From a virus, in the IMG/VR virus record IMGVR_UViG_3300031525_000821, positions 1 to 35,206 of that record: a DNA stretch of 35,206 bases, one strand, 5' to 3'. The notes beneath the pieces were generated by a model. The model was not told the origin of the DNA. It saw only the letters and a list, made by a program, of their open reading frames with translations, and did no database searches. A program made the position numbers and the translations under genes. The first letter of the stretch is position 1. Every line of letters starts with the position of its first letter. Below, piece by piece: positions 1 through 7,485 of this stretch.

Positions 1-1
1 C

Positions 2-97
2 CTGATGCAGTATGTACGCTGGGTCACGTCCACGCACTACTTCTACTACCTGGCCTACGCCACCGAAGCGGTAACGCCGCACGGGAGAGGGCGATAA
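2..97 (+). CDS. C-terminal end of an upstream protein (partial)
   Basis: An open frame enters from the left edge and ends at TAA 95-97, giving 31 residues that are rich in Tyr and Trp (HYFYYLAYATEAV near the end). The next gene starts three bases later, as in the rest of this operon, so it is probably a real gene end. Too little is present to assign a function. Confidence 0.5.
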   Translation: MMQYVRWVTSTHYFYYLAYATEAVTPHGRGR

Positions 98-99
98 CG

Positions 100-609
100 G
101 TGCCGTTCATCCTGTGTAAGCGAAGAGACGCACATCGGTCGCTGTACCTACACACCTGGCCTACCCCAGGCCAAGTCGCAAAACTGGTCCAACGTTGGGA
201 AGAAATGGGCCCATCCGCGGCAGCATCGGACCCCTACGGCTTTTGGATCCCCCTTTCAGACCCCCGCGAGCACCATCTCGCTCTTTTGGCGGACCGCTTC
301 GTGTTGCGGAACACCGAGCACGGAGTCGACCTGGGTGAGCCCGGGCGCATCGGAGAGGGCTCTTGGGATGAATACGCCTGGTGGGGGGACCACCCCGGCG
401 GCGCGAAAGGCTACAAGGACAAGGCCGCGCTCGTGGCGTTGGCCGAGGCTCGGTTCGCCGCCCTCCCCGAGGTGTTTCATACGTCGAAGGGTCGACCCGT
501 CTGGTGGCCCAAGCTGAAGTCGGTCATCATCGTCGACCAGGCGCAGGAGATGCTCCGGTACGCCGCCAAGGGCCCGCGCGACGAGTGGGGCCGACCGATC
601 GGGCGATAG
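100..609 (+). CDS. Hypothetical protein, 169 aa
   Basis: The start is GTG 100, three bases after the preceding stop, with a purine-rich GGGAGAGGG stretch about 10 bases upstream. The product is soluble-looking and rich in Trp (for example EYAWWGD and PVWWPKLK), with no signal peptide or membrane segment. No known motif or family was recognised. A strong hairpin follows the stop, and a 151-base gap separates it from the initiator-like gene, so it probably closes a transcription unit that began left of the window. Coding status rests on length, GC-rich third positions and tight packing with the preceding gene. Confidence 0.6.
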   Translation: MPFILCKRRDAHRSLYLHTWPTPGQVAKLVQRWEEMGPSAAASDPYGFWIPLSDPREHHLALLADRFVLRNTEHGVDLGEPGRIGEGSWDEYAWWGDHPGGAKGYKDKAALVALAEARFAALPEVFHTSKGRPVWWPKLKSVIIVDQAQEMLRYAAKGPRDEWGRPIGR

Positions 610-631
610 CGCCCCGGGTCGCGGCGCTTTA

Positions 632-659
632 CGACCGACCCCGAACCGGGGTAGGGTCG
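632..659 (+). terminator. Strong hairpin after the first gene pair
   Basis: Inverted repeat: CGACC 632-636 and ACCCCG 638-643 pair with CGGGGT 647-652 and GGTCG 655-659, with loop AAC and a small internal bulge. It lies 23 bases after the stop of the 169-aa gene. No clear T-run follows, so termination is an inference; it may only be an RNA 3'-end or processing structure. Confidence 0.35.
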
Positions 660-700
660 CCCTTCGGCCGCGCCGCGGCCCCCGACCTCAAACCCCAAAT

Positions 701-747
701 AGACGTTCGCCCCGGCTCACTTTCCAGGGCAAGCCAGGGCGACGTCT
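701..747 (+). promoter_or_regulatory. Imperfect inverted repeat in the leader of the initiator-like gene
   Basis: AGACGTTCGCC 701-711 pairs with GGCGACGTCT 738-747 with one bulged base. It ends 13 bases before ATG 761. The 610-760 gap holds only this, the 632-659 hairpin and an AT-richer stretch (ACTATATGACTATAC) spanning the start codon. No convincing -35/-10 pair or Shine-Dalgarno sequence was found. An operator or translational control element is possible but unproven. Confidence 0.3.
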
Positions 748-760
748 GACAAGTGACTAT

Positions 761-2542
761 ATGACTATACACACGCGTTCGTCGTCGATCAAGCCCGATC
801 CGCATCCCGCGCGGCCTTCGCCGGGCGTCGTCGTAAAGCCCGCGAACACGAACTGGGAGGTCGCCGGGGGCGAGACACTGCCCGTCGACACCATGGAACG
901 GAAGCTCGGGCGGAACACTTGGGCGGTCTACCGGTGCCTCGCGACCTGCCGCGACCCGCGCAACGGGCTCACGCGCATTTGGAACGAGACGATCGCCCGA
1001 TACACGGGGATCCACCTCGACGTCGTCAAGGATGCGACCGCGAAGTTGAAGCGGTTGGGCCTCGTCGAGAGCGGCAAGGTCAAGGACGAGCCGGACCTCG
1101 GGGTCCTGGGCTTCCGCAACTTCCACCGCCCCGCCCGGGGCATCTGGCGGGCCCTCAACACGAAGGTCTACGTCCGGCGCATCCGGGGGTCGGCCGCCGT
1201 CGGAGCCGTCGGGGCCGACCGGGTCTGGATCCTTCCCGCCGAGGCAAAGCGCCGCATCACCGCCCCCGACCCGCGGGGGGGCCCGCGACCCGGGGCAGGT
1301 CGCCCCAAGGGGTCGGGCAACCTGCGTTACCCCCGCCCCGCCCACGGGCCCGCGGGGTGGGGCATCCGGGCATGGATGTGGGACCAAGATCCGAGCTACG
1401 TCGCCCCGGTTGAGGTGCTCTCCGGGGTCGATTTCGTCGGTGACCAGGATATCAAAAAGCCCCCGACGGGCGACGCCGAAAAGAATCAAAACCACCGTCG
1501 ACGATCTGATCCGGATCTGGGATCTCCTCCGGATCTGGATCCGGATCCGGATTCTTCTTCGAAGAATCCCGCGCGTGCGCGCGAGTTGGATTTTCAGATC
1601 CAGAGCCCGGACGGCACGCGGACCGGGTGCACGGATCACGACCCGATCCAAACCACCGCGACCCCTTCGACGTCGACCGCGGGTAAGATTCCGGGTCCGC
1701 CCCCGATGACGAACCCGACGCTCATGACTCCAACGCAGGACCCCGCCGGGGTTGCGCAGAACCGACCCGAGAACGCGTCGGGGGGTTCCAACCCAAGCGA
1801 GACCCTGTCGCGGGTCTCCGGAGCCGTTTACGACCCCGCTACGTCGGCCGACACCGTACCCACGATGACGCCCGAAGAAGAGCTGGCGTTGCCGATCGGG
1901 ACGTTCTTGCGACTCGCGGGGTTGCCCCGTACGCCGTCGCTGAACGATTTCTTGGTGGAAACTCCGCCCCCCGCGAGGCTCGCGCCGGAGACGACCCCCT
2001 ACGAGCGTGCGCGGCTTTTGGTTGCGACCTACCTGAGCGGGCTCGAAAAGCGCTACCCGGACGAACCCATGCGGGACTTTCGCGGCAACCTCGCAAAGTC
2101 CAAGCACTACGACAACCTCGTGGCGGCGGCCGCGGCGATGATTCCGCTCAACGTGGCGCCGGCCGCGTGGGTCTTGTATTCGTTCGATGTCTGGGAGCGC
2201 GGCGGCGGTATGCGGACCGGTGTGGTCCCGCCGCCGCGATTCGTTTTCGACCCGAAGCGCTTGAGCCGTCAGGGCGTCGCGATGTTCAACAAGGTCGAGC
2301 TGGACTACCGGGCCGTCCCCAACAAGATCACCGACGAGTTCCGGGAACTGACGCGCGCGTACAACCGGGCGATGCGGTTGGCGAGCGAGGCGCCGTCGTT
2401 GGCGGCCGCGCGTGTCGTGGTCGCGACGACGTTGGCGGAGAGGGGCTGGGAAACCCTGTTCAAAGCCGCGACCAAGGCGACACAGGTCGCGAGGGCGGCG
2501 CTCGCCGCGCGGATCGCTTCGGGCGAGATGGTTTGGGGCTGA
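761..2542 (+). CDS. Winged-helix replication initiator / helicase-loader-like protein, 593 aa
   Basis: Residues about 45-105 read as a winged helix-turn-helix (LGRNTWAVYRCLATC, then IWNETIARYTGI, then ATAKLKRLGLVESG), the fold used at the N-terminus of phage replication initiators such as lambda O and DnaD-like loaders. The middle (about 240-400) is low-complexity, Pro/Asp/Thr-rich and probably disordered; the C-terminus (about 400-593) is helical. The gene ends 14 bases before the DnaB-like helicase gene, the usual partner of such a protein. The initiator/loader role is inferred from the fold and this neighbour. ATG 761 has no clear Shine-Dalgarno, so the true start may lie downstream. The disordered segment is encoded by a GATC-rich repeat block that may be the origin. 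Confidence 0.6.
   Translation: MTIHTRSSSIKPDPHPARPSPGVVVKPANTNWEVAGGETLPVDTMERKLGRNTWAVYRCLATCRDPRNGLTRIWNETIARYTGIHLDVVKDATAKLKRLGLVESGKVKDEPDLGVLGFRNFHRPARGIWRALNTKVYVRRIRGSAAVGAVGADRVWILPAEAKRRITAPDPRGGPRPGAGRPKGSGNLRYPRPAHGPAGWGIRAWMWDQDPSYVAPVEVLSGVDFVGDQDIKKPPTGDAEKNQNHRRRSDPDLGSPPDLDPDPDSSSKNPARARELDFQIQSPDGTRTGCTDHDPIQTTATPSTSTAGKIPGPPPMTNPTLMTPTQDPAGVAQNRPENASGGSNPSETLSRVSGAVYDPATSADTVPTMTPEEELALPIGTFLRLAGLPRTPSLNDFLVETPPPARLAPETTPYERARLLVATYLSGLEKRYPDEPMRDFRGNLAKSKHYDNLVAAAAAMIPLNVAPAAWVLYSFDVWERGGGMRTGVVPPPRFVFDPKRLSRQGVAMFNKVELDYRAVPNKITDEFRELTRAYNRAMRLASEAPSLAAARVVVATTLAERGWETLFKAATKATQVARAALAARIASGEMVWG
1503..1569. other. GATC-rich repeat cluster with hairpin: candidate replication origin
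   Basis: Seven GATC sites fall within 45 bases (at 1503, 1508, 1514, 1521, 1532, 1538, 1544). The 11-mer TCCGGATCTGG occurs twice (1510-1520, 1528-1538), followed by overlapping GGATCC palindromes. A perfect 9-bp inverted repeat, GGATTCTTC 1549-1557 with GAAGAATCC 1561-1569, comes next, then alternating CG/TG sequence. Upstream at 1448-1492 are A-rich patches unusual in this GC-rich DNA. In lambda the origin iterons also lie inside the initiator gene O. The origin role is inferred; in-frame codons only for Asp/Pro/Ser repeats is the alternative. Confidence 0.4.
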
Positions 2543-2556
2543 TAGGAGCGCGAACG

Positions 2557-3939
2557 ATGGCGACTGACCGGAGCTACTACTGGCTGGATCTAAGGTTCGA
2601 GCGGCGTGTCGTCTTTTTGGCGTGTACGTCGCCGAAGTTTTGGGCTCGGCTGGGCCACGAGATCGAAGCCGAGAACCTGAACGCCGAAGAGGCTCGGTGG
2701 GCCATGCGGGCCGCCCGGATGATCGTGGCCGAGACCCACCGCCCGCCCGACTCATTTGTTCTCGTGCTCCAGCGGCTCAGGACGCTCATGGACGACGGCA
2801 AGGTCAGCTACGCCGAGGTCGAGGCCGTGGGTGACTACTTCATCGCGGGCGCGGAGGACTCGATCGCGTACGACGCCGTCGTGGACCAGCTCGCGCCCGT
2901 GTTGGCGAAGCGACTGCGCAACAAGGTTGTCTTGGCGGTCATGCAGGAGGCAGCACAACCCGACGGCGAGGAGGGTCCGTTCCCGGAGGCGCGTAAGTTG
3001 GTCGAGCGGGCGGCGGCGGTGGGCCGGGACGCCGAGGTGACCGACGTCGGGGTTGTGCTCGGTGAGGGTAGCTACGACGCGATCAAGGCTGTGCGCGGCT
3101 TGGTTCGGCTTGGCACCGGCATCGAGGATTTGGACGCGCAGCTCAACGGGGGACCGCGGCGAGGAGGGTTCACGATCTGGATGGGCTCGACGGGGGCGGG
3201 AAAGTCGCTCAGCCTCACGCACACGACGAGCCACGCGTTGCGCCACCAAAAGGTCGTCGCGTTCGCGACGCTGGAGCTGCCACTGGACCAGCAGTTCTCG
3301 CGACTCAAAGCCAACCTCACGGGTTTCCAAATCGACGACGTCCAGGACGACCCCGACTGCACCCGCGGTTGGTTCGCGGTGAACGGCGGCGGGCTCGGGC
3401 GCGCGTACCTCCAGGCGTTCCCTTCGCACGCCACGACGGTGGCGGATCTACGAAAGTGGGTGGACGAGGTCGAGTTGCGTGAGGGGGCATGCCGGGGTCT
3501 CGCGGAGGGGACGCGACATTCGATCGACCTGTTGGTCATCGACTACGGGGACCTTTTGGCCGTGCCGTCTTCAGTGGGTAAAGACGCGGACCACGGTTAC
3601 TCGGTGGGCAAGCACGTGTTCGGCGAGTTGCGCGACTACGCCGAGGGCCAGAAGCAGCCCGGCGACAAGGGGCACCCCGGGGGGCCCATCTGGGTGTCGA
3701 CCGCGTGTGCCGCGACGCGTGGAACCGCGTCAGCCAAGCGCAAGTACCTGTCGTCGGACGACATCGCGGACTCGATCCACAAGTCGCGACGCGCGACCCT
3801 GATGATCTCGATCAACCCACGCGACGACGGCACGGAGTATTGGGTCGCGAAGAACACGCACGGCAAGGACCTGTTTCCGGTGGGGCCGATCTTTGGCGAG
3901 CGCGAGAAGGGCCGCATCGCGCCGCTGTACAGCGTGTGA
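2557..3939 (+). CDS. Replicative DNA helicase, DnaB-like
   Basis: 460 aa, starting at ATG 2557 with AGGAG at 2544-2548. The RecA-type ATPase core has Walker A GSTGAGKS (210-217), a Walker B strand LLVIDYGDLL with Asp 329, and a C-terminal part (NTHGKD near 430) that matches the DnaB/gp4 helicase pattern. The N-terminal ~190 residues are helical and do not obviously match the DnaB N-terminal domain, so primase or loader contacts may differ. The protein should form a ring that unwinds the fork 5' to 3'. It follows the initiator-like gene, and its stop overlaps the HNH gene start (GTGA at 3936-3939). Confidence 0.85.
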   Translation: MATDRSYYWLDLRFERRVVFLACTSPKFWARLGHEIEAENLNAEEARWAMRAARMIVAETHRPPDSFVLVLQRLRTLMDDGKVSYAEVEAVGDYFIAGAEDSIAYDAVVDQLAPVLAKRLRNKVVLAVMQEAAQPDGEEGPFPEARKLVERAAAVGRDAEVTDVGVVLGEGSYDAIKAVRGLVRLGTGIEDLDAQLNGGPRRGGFTIWMGSTGAGKSLSLTHTTSHALRHQKVVAFATLELPLDQQFSRLKANLTGFQIDDVQDDPDCTRGWFAVNGGGLGRAYLQAFPSHATTVADLRKWVDEVELREGACRGLAEGTRHSIDLLVIDYGDLLAVPSSVGKDADHGYSVGKHVFGELRDYAEGQKQPGDKGHPGGPIWVSTACAATRGTASAKRKYLSSDDIADSIHKSRRATLMISINPRDDGTEYWVAKNTHGKDLFPVGPIFGEREKGRIAPLYSV

Positions 3940-4397
3940 AGTCGAAACACGAGCGCGCGTCGACTTGGTGCAGTCTCCGGACGCTCGGGGCCGCGCGGCG
4001 CTGCGCCATCATCTACCGTGGTGGGGGCTACTGCGCGTGGTGCCGGGTTCCGCTCACGCAGGACACGGCCCAGATCGACCACGTCGTGCCCCGGCGTCAC
4101 GGCGGATCGAACGACCCGGCGAACCTGGTCGCGGCGTGTTCGGAATGCAACGCGCGTCGCCCCGACGTGACGGGCGACCTCGCGCAGCTTTGCGAGCCGT
4201 TGGACACCGCTGCGGGCTTCCAGTTGGCGCTCTGCTGGTACCCATGGTTGCCCGCCCGCTACGCTGACAAGGAAGCGCGCAAGCGCAACGCTCGGGACCA
4301 ACAGCGCGAGCGCCAACGGGCCGCGCGACTCGAGGGCCTCGGTGGCGACGCGTTCCCGTTTGGCGCCGCGGAGCCTGAAGCCGCGGCGGCGGAGTAG
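3936..4397 (+). CDS. HNH endonuclease, 153 aa
   Basis: GTG 3936 overlaps the helicase stop by four bases. The HNH core is clear: C33-x2-C36, then IDHVVPRRHGG with Asp 48 and His 49, Asn 63, and C68-x2-C71 in CSECNARR. The four cysteines form the zinc site, and H49/N63 are the expected catalytic residues. The C-terminal third is Arg/Ala-rich. Small phage HNH proteins are often free-standing homing endonucleases, and the position directly behind the helicase gene fits that. A packaging-associated HNH is less likely because no terminase or portal gene is adjacent. Confidence 0.85.
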   Translation: MKSKHERASTWCSLRTLGAARRCAIIYRGGGYCAWCRVPLTQDTAQIDHVVPRRHGGSNDPANLVAACSECNARRPDVTGDLAQLCEPLDTAAGFQLALCWYPWLPARYADKEARKRNARDQQRERQRAARLEGLGGDAFPFGAAEPEAAAAE

Positions 4398-4451
4398 CGC
4401 CGTGGGGTTGGTCGTCGCAAAGCCGGCCCGCTCGGGGTAAGGGTCGCGTCG

Positions 4452-5477
4452 ATGACGACCCCTCGCGCGCTCCTGTACACGTTCGCGGACTACCGACGCG
4501 ACATGAACCTCGTCCTCGTCGAGCCCTCGTGGGGGGACTACGAAGTGCACTGCGACGCCAAAGGGATCCCGCCGCGTAAGCCCGACGGCGACATCAACAA
4601 CTGCGCGCTCGTTCACGGGGAATCGGCGCAGGATTGCCAGGTGTGCCCGGGCCGGTGCCCCGACGCCGTCCGGCTGTTCCAACGGGCCGCGGGGGCGTCG
4701 GTCGTGACCGCGGCGGAACTGGAGGCGGAGCCCGCCGCGGAGCGGGCGGCGGAGCCGACCGAGCCCGCGGCCGCGGAGGACGCGACGCCGCTGGCGCACG
4801 CGTTCGCACACTCGAGCGCCAGCGTGGAGCACTACAGCCCCTTCGGCCTTGTCGGCGCGGCTGCCCGGGTCTTTGGTGGGACGATCGACCTGGACCCTGC
4901 GAGCTGCGAGGCCGCGAACGAGTACATCGAGGCCACGACGTATTACGACGCCGCGACCAACGGTCTGAAGCAGGCCTGGGCGGGCAGTGTGTGGCTAAAC
5001 CCGCCCGGGGGTCTGTGCGACGAGGACGGGCGACCCTGTTACCCCCGGACGCGCAAGCGCGAGGGCTGCACCGTGACGGGCGCATGTGGTCTCGAGCCCG
5101 GGCACCAACATAAGGGCGTGACCAGCTCGGCCAAGCACTGGTGGGCGAAGCTCGCGCGTGAGTGGTCCGCGGGGCACCTCACGCAGGCGGTGTTCCTGGG
5201 GTTCTCGCTCGAGCAGCTCGGGTCCACGCAGTCCGACGTCGGTCCGGGCTTGCTGACGCCGCTCGACTGCATCCTGTGCCTGCCGCGCAAGCGCGTGCGG
5301 TACCTGCATCAGGACCCCGACGGCGCGCTGGTCTCGGGCGACGCCCCGCCGCACAGCTCGTTCCTGGCCTATCTCGGCCCCAACACGAAGGCGTTCACGG
5401 CGGCGTTCGTGCCGTTCGGCCGCGTGTTGGTCGGGCACCACGACCTGCGATCGGTGTGGTGGGACGAGACGCCATGA
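4452..5477 (+). CDS. Phage DNA N6-adenine methyltransferase (Dam-like)
   Basis: 341 aa, ATG 4452, with TAAGGGT at 4438-4444 as Shine-Dalgarno. The C-terminal ~210 residues carry the phage Dam (DNMP) family signature: DLDPAS near 146, then VWLNPPGG with the catalytic NPPG at about 183, then an aromatic WWAKLAREW helix. The first ~75 residues have several Cys (DCQVCPGRC) and may bind metal; an Ala/Glu linker (about 90-115) joins the two parts. It should transfer methyl from SAM to adenine, in GATC if it behaves like characterised family members. That would fit the GATC cluster at 1503-1547. The stop overlaps the next start (ATGA at 5474). Confidence 0.8.
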   Translation: MTTPRALLYTFADYRRDMNLVLVEPSWGDYEVHCDAKGIPPRKPDGDINNCALVHGESAQDCQVCPGRCPDAVRLFQRAAGASVVTAAELEAEPAAERAAEPTEPAAAEDATPLAHAFAHSSASVEHYSPFGLVGAAARVFGGTIDLDPASCEAANEYIEATTYYDAATNGLKQAWAGSVWLNPPGGLCDEDGRPCYPRTRKREGCTVTGACGLEPGHQHKGVTSSAKHWWAKLAREWSAGHLTQAVFLGFSLEQLGSTQSDVGPGLLTPLDCILCLPRKRVRYLHQDPDGALVSGDAPPHSSFLAYLGPNTKAFTAAFVPFGRVLVGHHDLRSVWWDETP

Positions 5478-6109
5478 GCGTCATCGAGACCACGCCGGGG
5501 CCGCCGTACGCGGCGATCCAGGGCCTGCTGCCGGGTGACCGGGTGAGGTGCCGGGATTGGCGATATGGTCGTCTCGTAGACGGGACGCACGTGGGCTTCG
5601 TGGCCAAGACGCGGCTCGCGCGTGTTCGGCTCGTCGTGGGGCCAGCGGCGCGAGCCAAGGAGGCCGCTTACCTGCTCGAGGGCGAGGCGGGGGTGCCGCG
5701 CGAGCGAGACGTGACCTACAGCGACGCCCTGCACGGCCGTGCGCCGTGCTCGGTGTCGAGCCTGTCGCTGAGCGTCCTGCGGGACTTCTCCGTCGGCGTG
5801 CGCGGGTTCTCGTGTTCCGACGTCGTTGAGGTGTTGGACGGCGGCGGGACCAAGGGCCGGGTTGAGCGGCTCGCCGACATCATCCGTTGTAACGCCGCGG
5901 TTGATGCGACGCCGCAGCCGTCGTTCCTCCAGCCGGGCAAGCTCTTCGCTAGGCGAGGTTGCCCTGGTTGCTTGGCGTTCTGGCTCGACCAGAATGACTT
6001 CCTGGCGCCGCACGATCCTCGCTGTATTGGCGAGGTGCTGGTGCCGGAGCTGGCGGCGGCGCTCGAGGTGCTGGGCCACTACGGCCCGACGGGTGTGCTC
6101 GGTGGTTGA
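5474..6109 (+). CDS. Hypothetical protein, 211 aa
   Basis: ATG 5474 overlaps the methyltransferase stop (ATGA). The N-terminal half looks like small beta-barrel strands (PGDRVRCRDWRYGRLV, then GFVAKTRLARVRLVV), and the C-terminal part has a Cys pair, GCPGC near 173, with a later Cys (DPRC) that could form a small zinc site. No family was recognised. Placement between the adenine methyltransferase and the primase suggests a role in DNA metabolism, but that is only context. Confidence 0.65.
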   Translation: MSVIETTPGPPYAAIQGLLPGDRVRCRDWRYGRLVDGTHVGFVAKTRLARVRLVVGPAARAKEAAYLLEGEAGVPRERDVTYSDALHGRAPCSVSSLSLSVLRDFSVGVRGFSCSDVVEVLDGGGTKGRVERLADIIRCNAAVDATPQPSFLQPGKLFARRGCPGCLAFWLDQNDFLAPHDPRCIGEVLVPELAAALEVLGHYGPTGVLGG

Positions 6110-6356
6110 GGTCGGCGACTACGTGCGCGATGTGACCTTGGATCGGAAGACAGGTAAGGCGCTTCGGACTGGCTGGATGCGGGCCATATTACGCGTGGGA
6201 GCGCGGACATTCTCAACCGAATGCGCGACGTACCTCCTGGACGGGCGTCGGTCCCCGTTGAGGGTGTACGGGCAAGGGGCGACAGTGCACGTTGCCCGTC
6301 GGGTGCCCAACCACGAGGTCGCGGCCGCGATGCTTGAGCACGAGGCAGCTCGATGA
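6102..6356 (+). CDS. Hypothetical small protein, 84 aa
   Basis: GTG 6102 overlaps the preceding stop by eight bases, and the stop overlaps the primase start (ATGA at 6353). The opening EVGDYVRDVTLDRKTG resembles the beta-strand opening of the gene before it. The tail AAAMLEHEAAR resembles the AMLDYEAAR tail of the small-paralog array at 29.6-34.9 kb, and its codons (GAGGC, 6343-6347) supply the Shine-Dalgarno of the primase, just as in the array. Relationship to the array is possible but rests on about ten residues. Function unknown. Confidence 0.6.
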   Translation: MVEVGDYVRDVTLDRKTGKALRTGWMRAILRVGARTFSTECATYLLDGRRSPLRVYGQGATVHVARRVPNHEVAAAMLEHEAAR

Positions 6357-7270
6357 GTACCCGATCGGGCGACCGTGCGGTGCTCGAGGCGGTCGCGGGG
6401 AAGCGCCCTGGGCCCAGCGGGTGGGTCCGGGGCAACTGCCCGTCGTGCGAGACCCGCGTGGGCAAGGTCGACCGGCGGCAGTGCCTCGGGCTCAACGTCT
6501 ACACCGCGCGCTGGGTTTGTCATCGGTGTGGTGACGGTGGCCGTATCGGCCGCATGCCCGACGAGTGGAGTGACCTGGAAGCCCCCGCGCCCCGCGCCGC
6601 CTCGGGCCCGAAGCTGCCCACGATGGACCCGCCCGACGGGTTTTTTGAGCTGTTCAACGGCGACGGTGCTCGTTCGCGTTCGCTCGACCCCGCGCGGCAC
6701 TACCTCACGCAGGTCCGGGGGTTGTCGCCGGAGGTCCTGCGTGAGGCCCGCGTGGGCGCGTGCGTCGCCGGGACCTTTGCCGGCCGGGTGGTCGTGCCGG
6801 TGTTCGGGGTCGAGCCCGACGAGGACACGGGGGAGCTTCCCTGGGTTGGCTACAGCACGCGACCCTGGGTCAAGAACTACACGGGAATGGGCTACCGGTA
6901 CCCGCGGGGCATGCCGTTGGCGACGCTGCTGTACAACGCCGCAGTGCTCCAGGTCGAGACCGACGAGCCCGTGCTGGTCGTCGAGGGCGTGTTCGATGCC
7001 CACGCGTTGTGGCCTGACGCGGTCGCGGCCCTCGGCGGGACCAAGGAGGGGCACCGGGAGCAGTTCATGTCGGCGCGCCGACCCGTCGTGTTGCTACCAG
7101 ACGGCGACGCTTGGCATAAAAGTTGGCTTTTCTCAATGCAGCTCCGCTTCGAGGGGCAGCGCGCGGGGCTGGTGAAGCTCCCGCCCAAGCGGGACCCCGA
7201 TGAGGTCCCGGTCGACGTGTTGCGCGCGGCCGCGCGCGAGTCACTTGATCGAGACTGGGTTGCGGTGTGA
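6353..7270 (+). CDS. DNA primase, DnaG/TOPRIM type
   Basis: 305 aa. An N-terminal zinc ribbon has C29-x2-C32 and C56-x2-C59 (CPSC, CHRC), followed by a helical part and a TOPRIM domain with Glu 211 in VVEGVFDAH and Asp 250/Asp 252 in LLPDGDAW, then LPPKRDPDEV near the end. This is the layout of a compact bacterial or phage primase that makes RNA primers for the polymerase. It lacks a fused helicase, consistent with the separate DnaB-like gene. The end of the gene abuts and overlaps a tnpB remnant, so the last few residues may have been altered by that event. Confidence 0.85.
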   Translation: MSTRSGDRAVLEAVAGKRPGPSGWVRGNCPSCETRVGKVDRRQCLGLNVYTARWVCHRCGDGGRIGRMPDEWSDLEAPAPRAASGPKLPTMDPPDGFFELFNGDGARSRSLDPARHYLTQVRGLSPEVLREARVGACVAGTFAGRVVVPVFGVEPDEDTGELPWVGYSTRPWVKNYTGMGYRYPRGMPLATLLYNAAVLQVETDEPVLVVEGVFDAHALWPDAVAALGGTKEGHREQFMSARRPVVLLPDGDAWHKSWLFSMQLRFEGQRAGLVKLPPKRDPDEVPVDVLRAAARESLDRDWVAV

Positions 7271-7422
7271 TCGATCGGGATCTCAACGCTGCCATCAACT
7301 TGAAAGATTTGGCCGGGAGTTCCCCGGTGTCAGCCTGTCGCCCTGGAGGCTCTGGTGCTGCTCTTACGAGCGGTACGAAACCTCTGGTTGGGCAGGAACC
7401 GAACCAGGTATCAGCTTGCTGA
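7267..7422 (+). pseudogene. tnpB: Remnant of IS605-type tnpB (C-terminal ~50 codons)
   Basis: From GTG 7267 the frame reads VIDRDLNAAINLKDLAG, then SSPVSACRPGGSG, then QEPNQVSAC and TGA 7420-7422. DRDLNAAINL is the third RuvC motif of TnpB, and SSPVSAC...QEPN is the usual TnpB C-terminal tail. All upstream TnpB sequence is missing. The fragment overlaps the primase stop by four bases (GTGA). No right-end hairpin was seen after it. It could be translated by coupling from the primase, but it lacks two of the three RuvC motifs and cannot be an active nuclease. The 63 bases to the next gene hold only a Shine-Dalgarno (GAGGT). Confidence 0.8.
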
Positions 7423-7485
7423 ACCTACCTCGGAGGACGTAAGGGTCGCGGCGGGACGAAACGAACGAAAGGGTCGAGGTACGAG

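Noticed and set aside
629-2755. 708-codon open frame on the minus strand
   Set aside because: It lies opposite the initiator-like gene and into the helicase gene, has low-complexity Arg/Gly/Pro composition and no motif. Long antisense frames are expected in GC-rich coding DNA.
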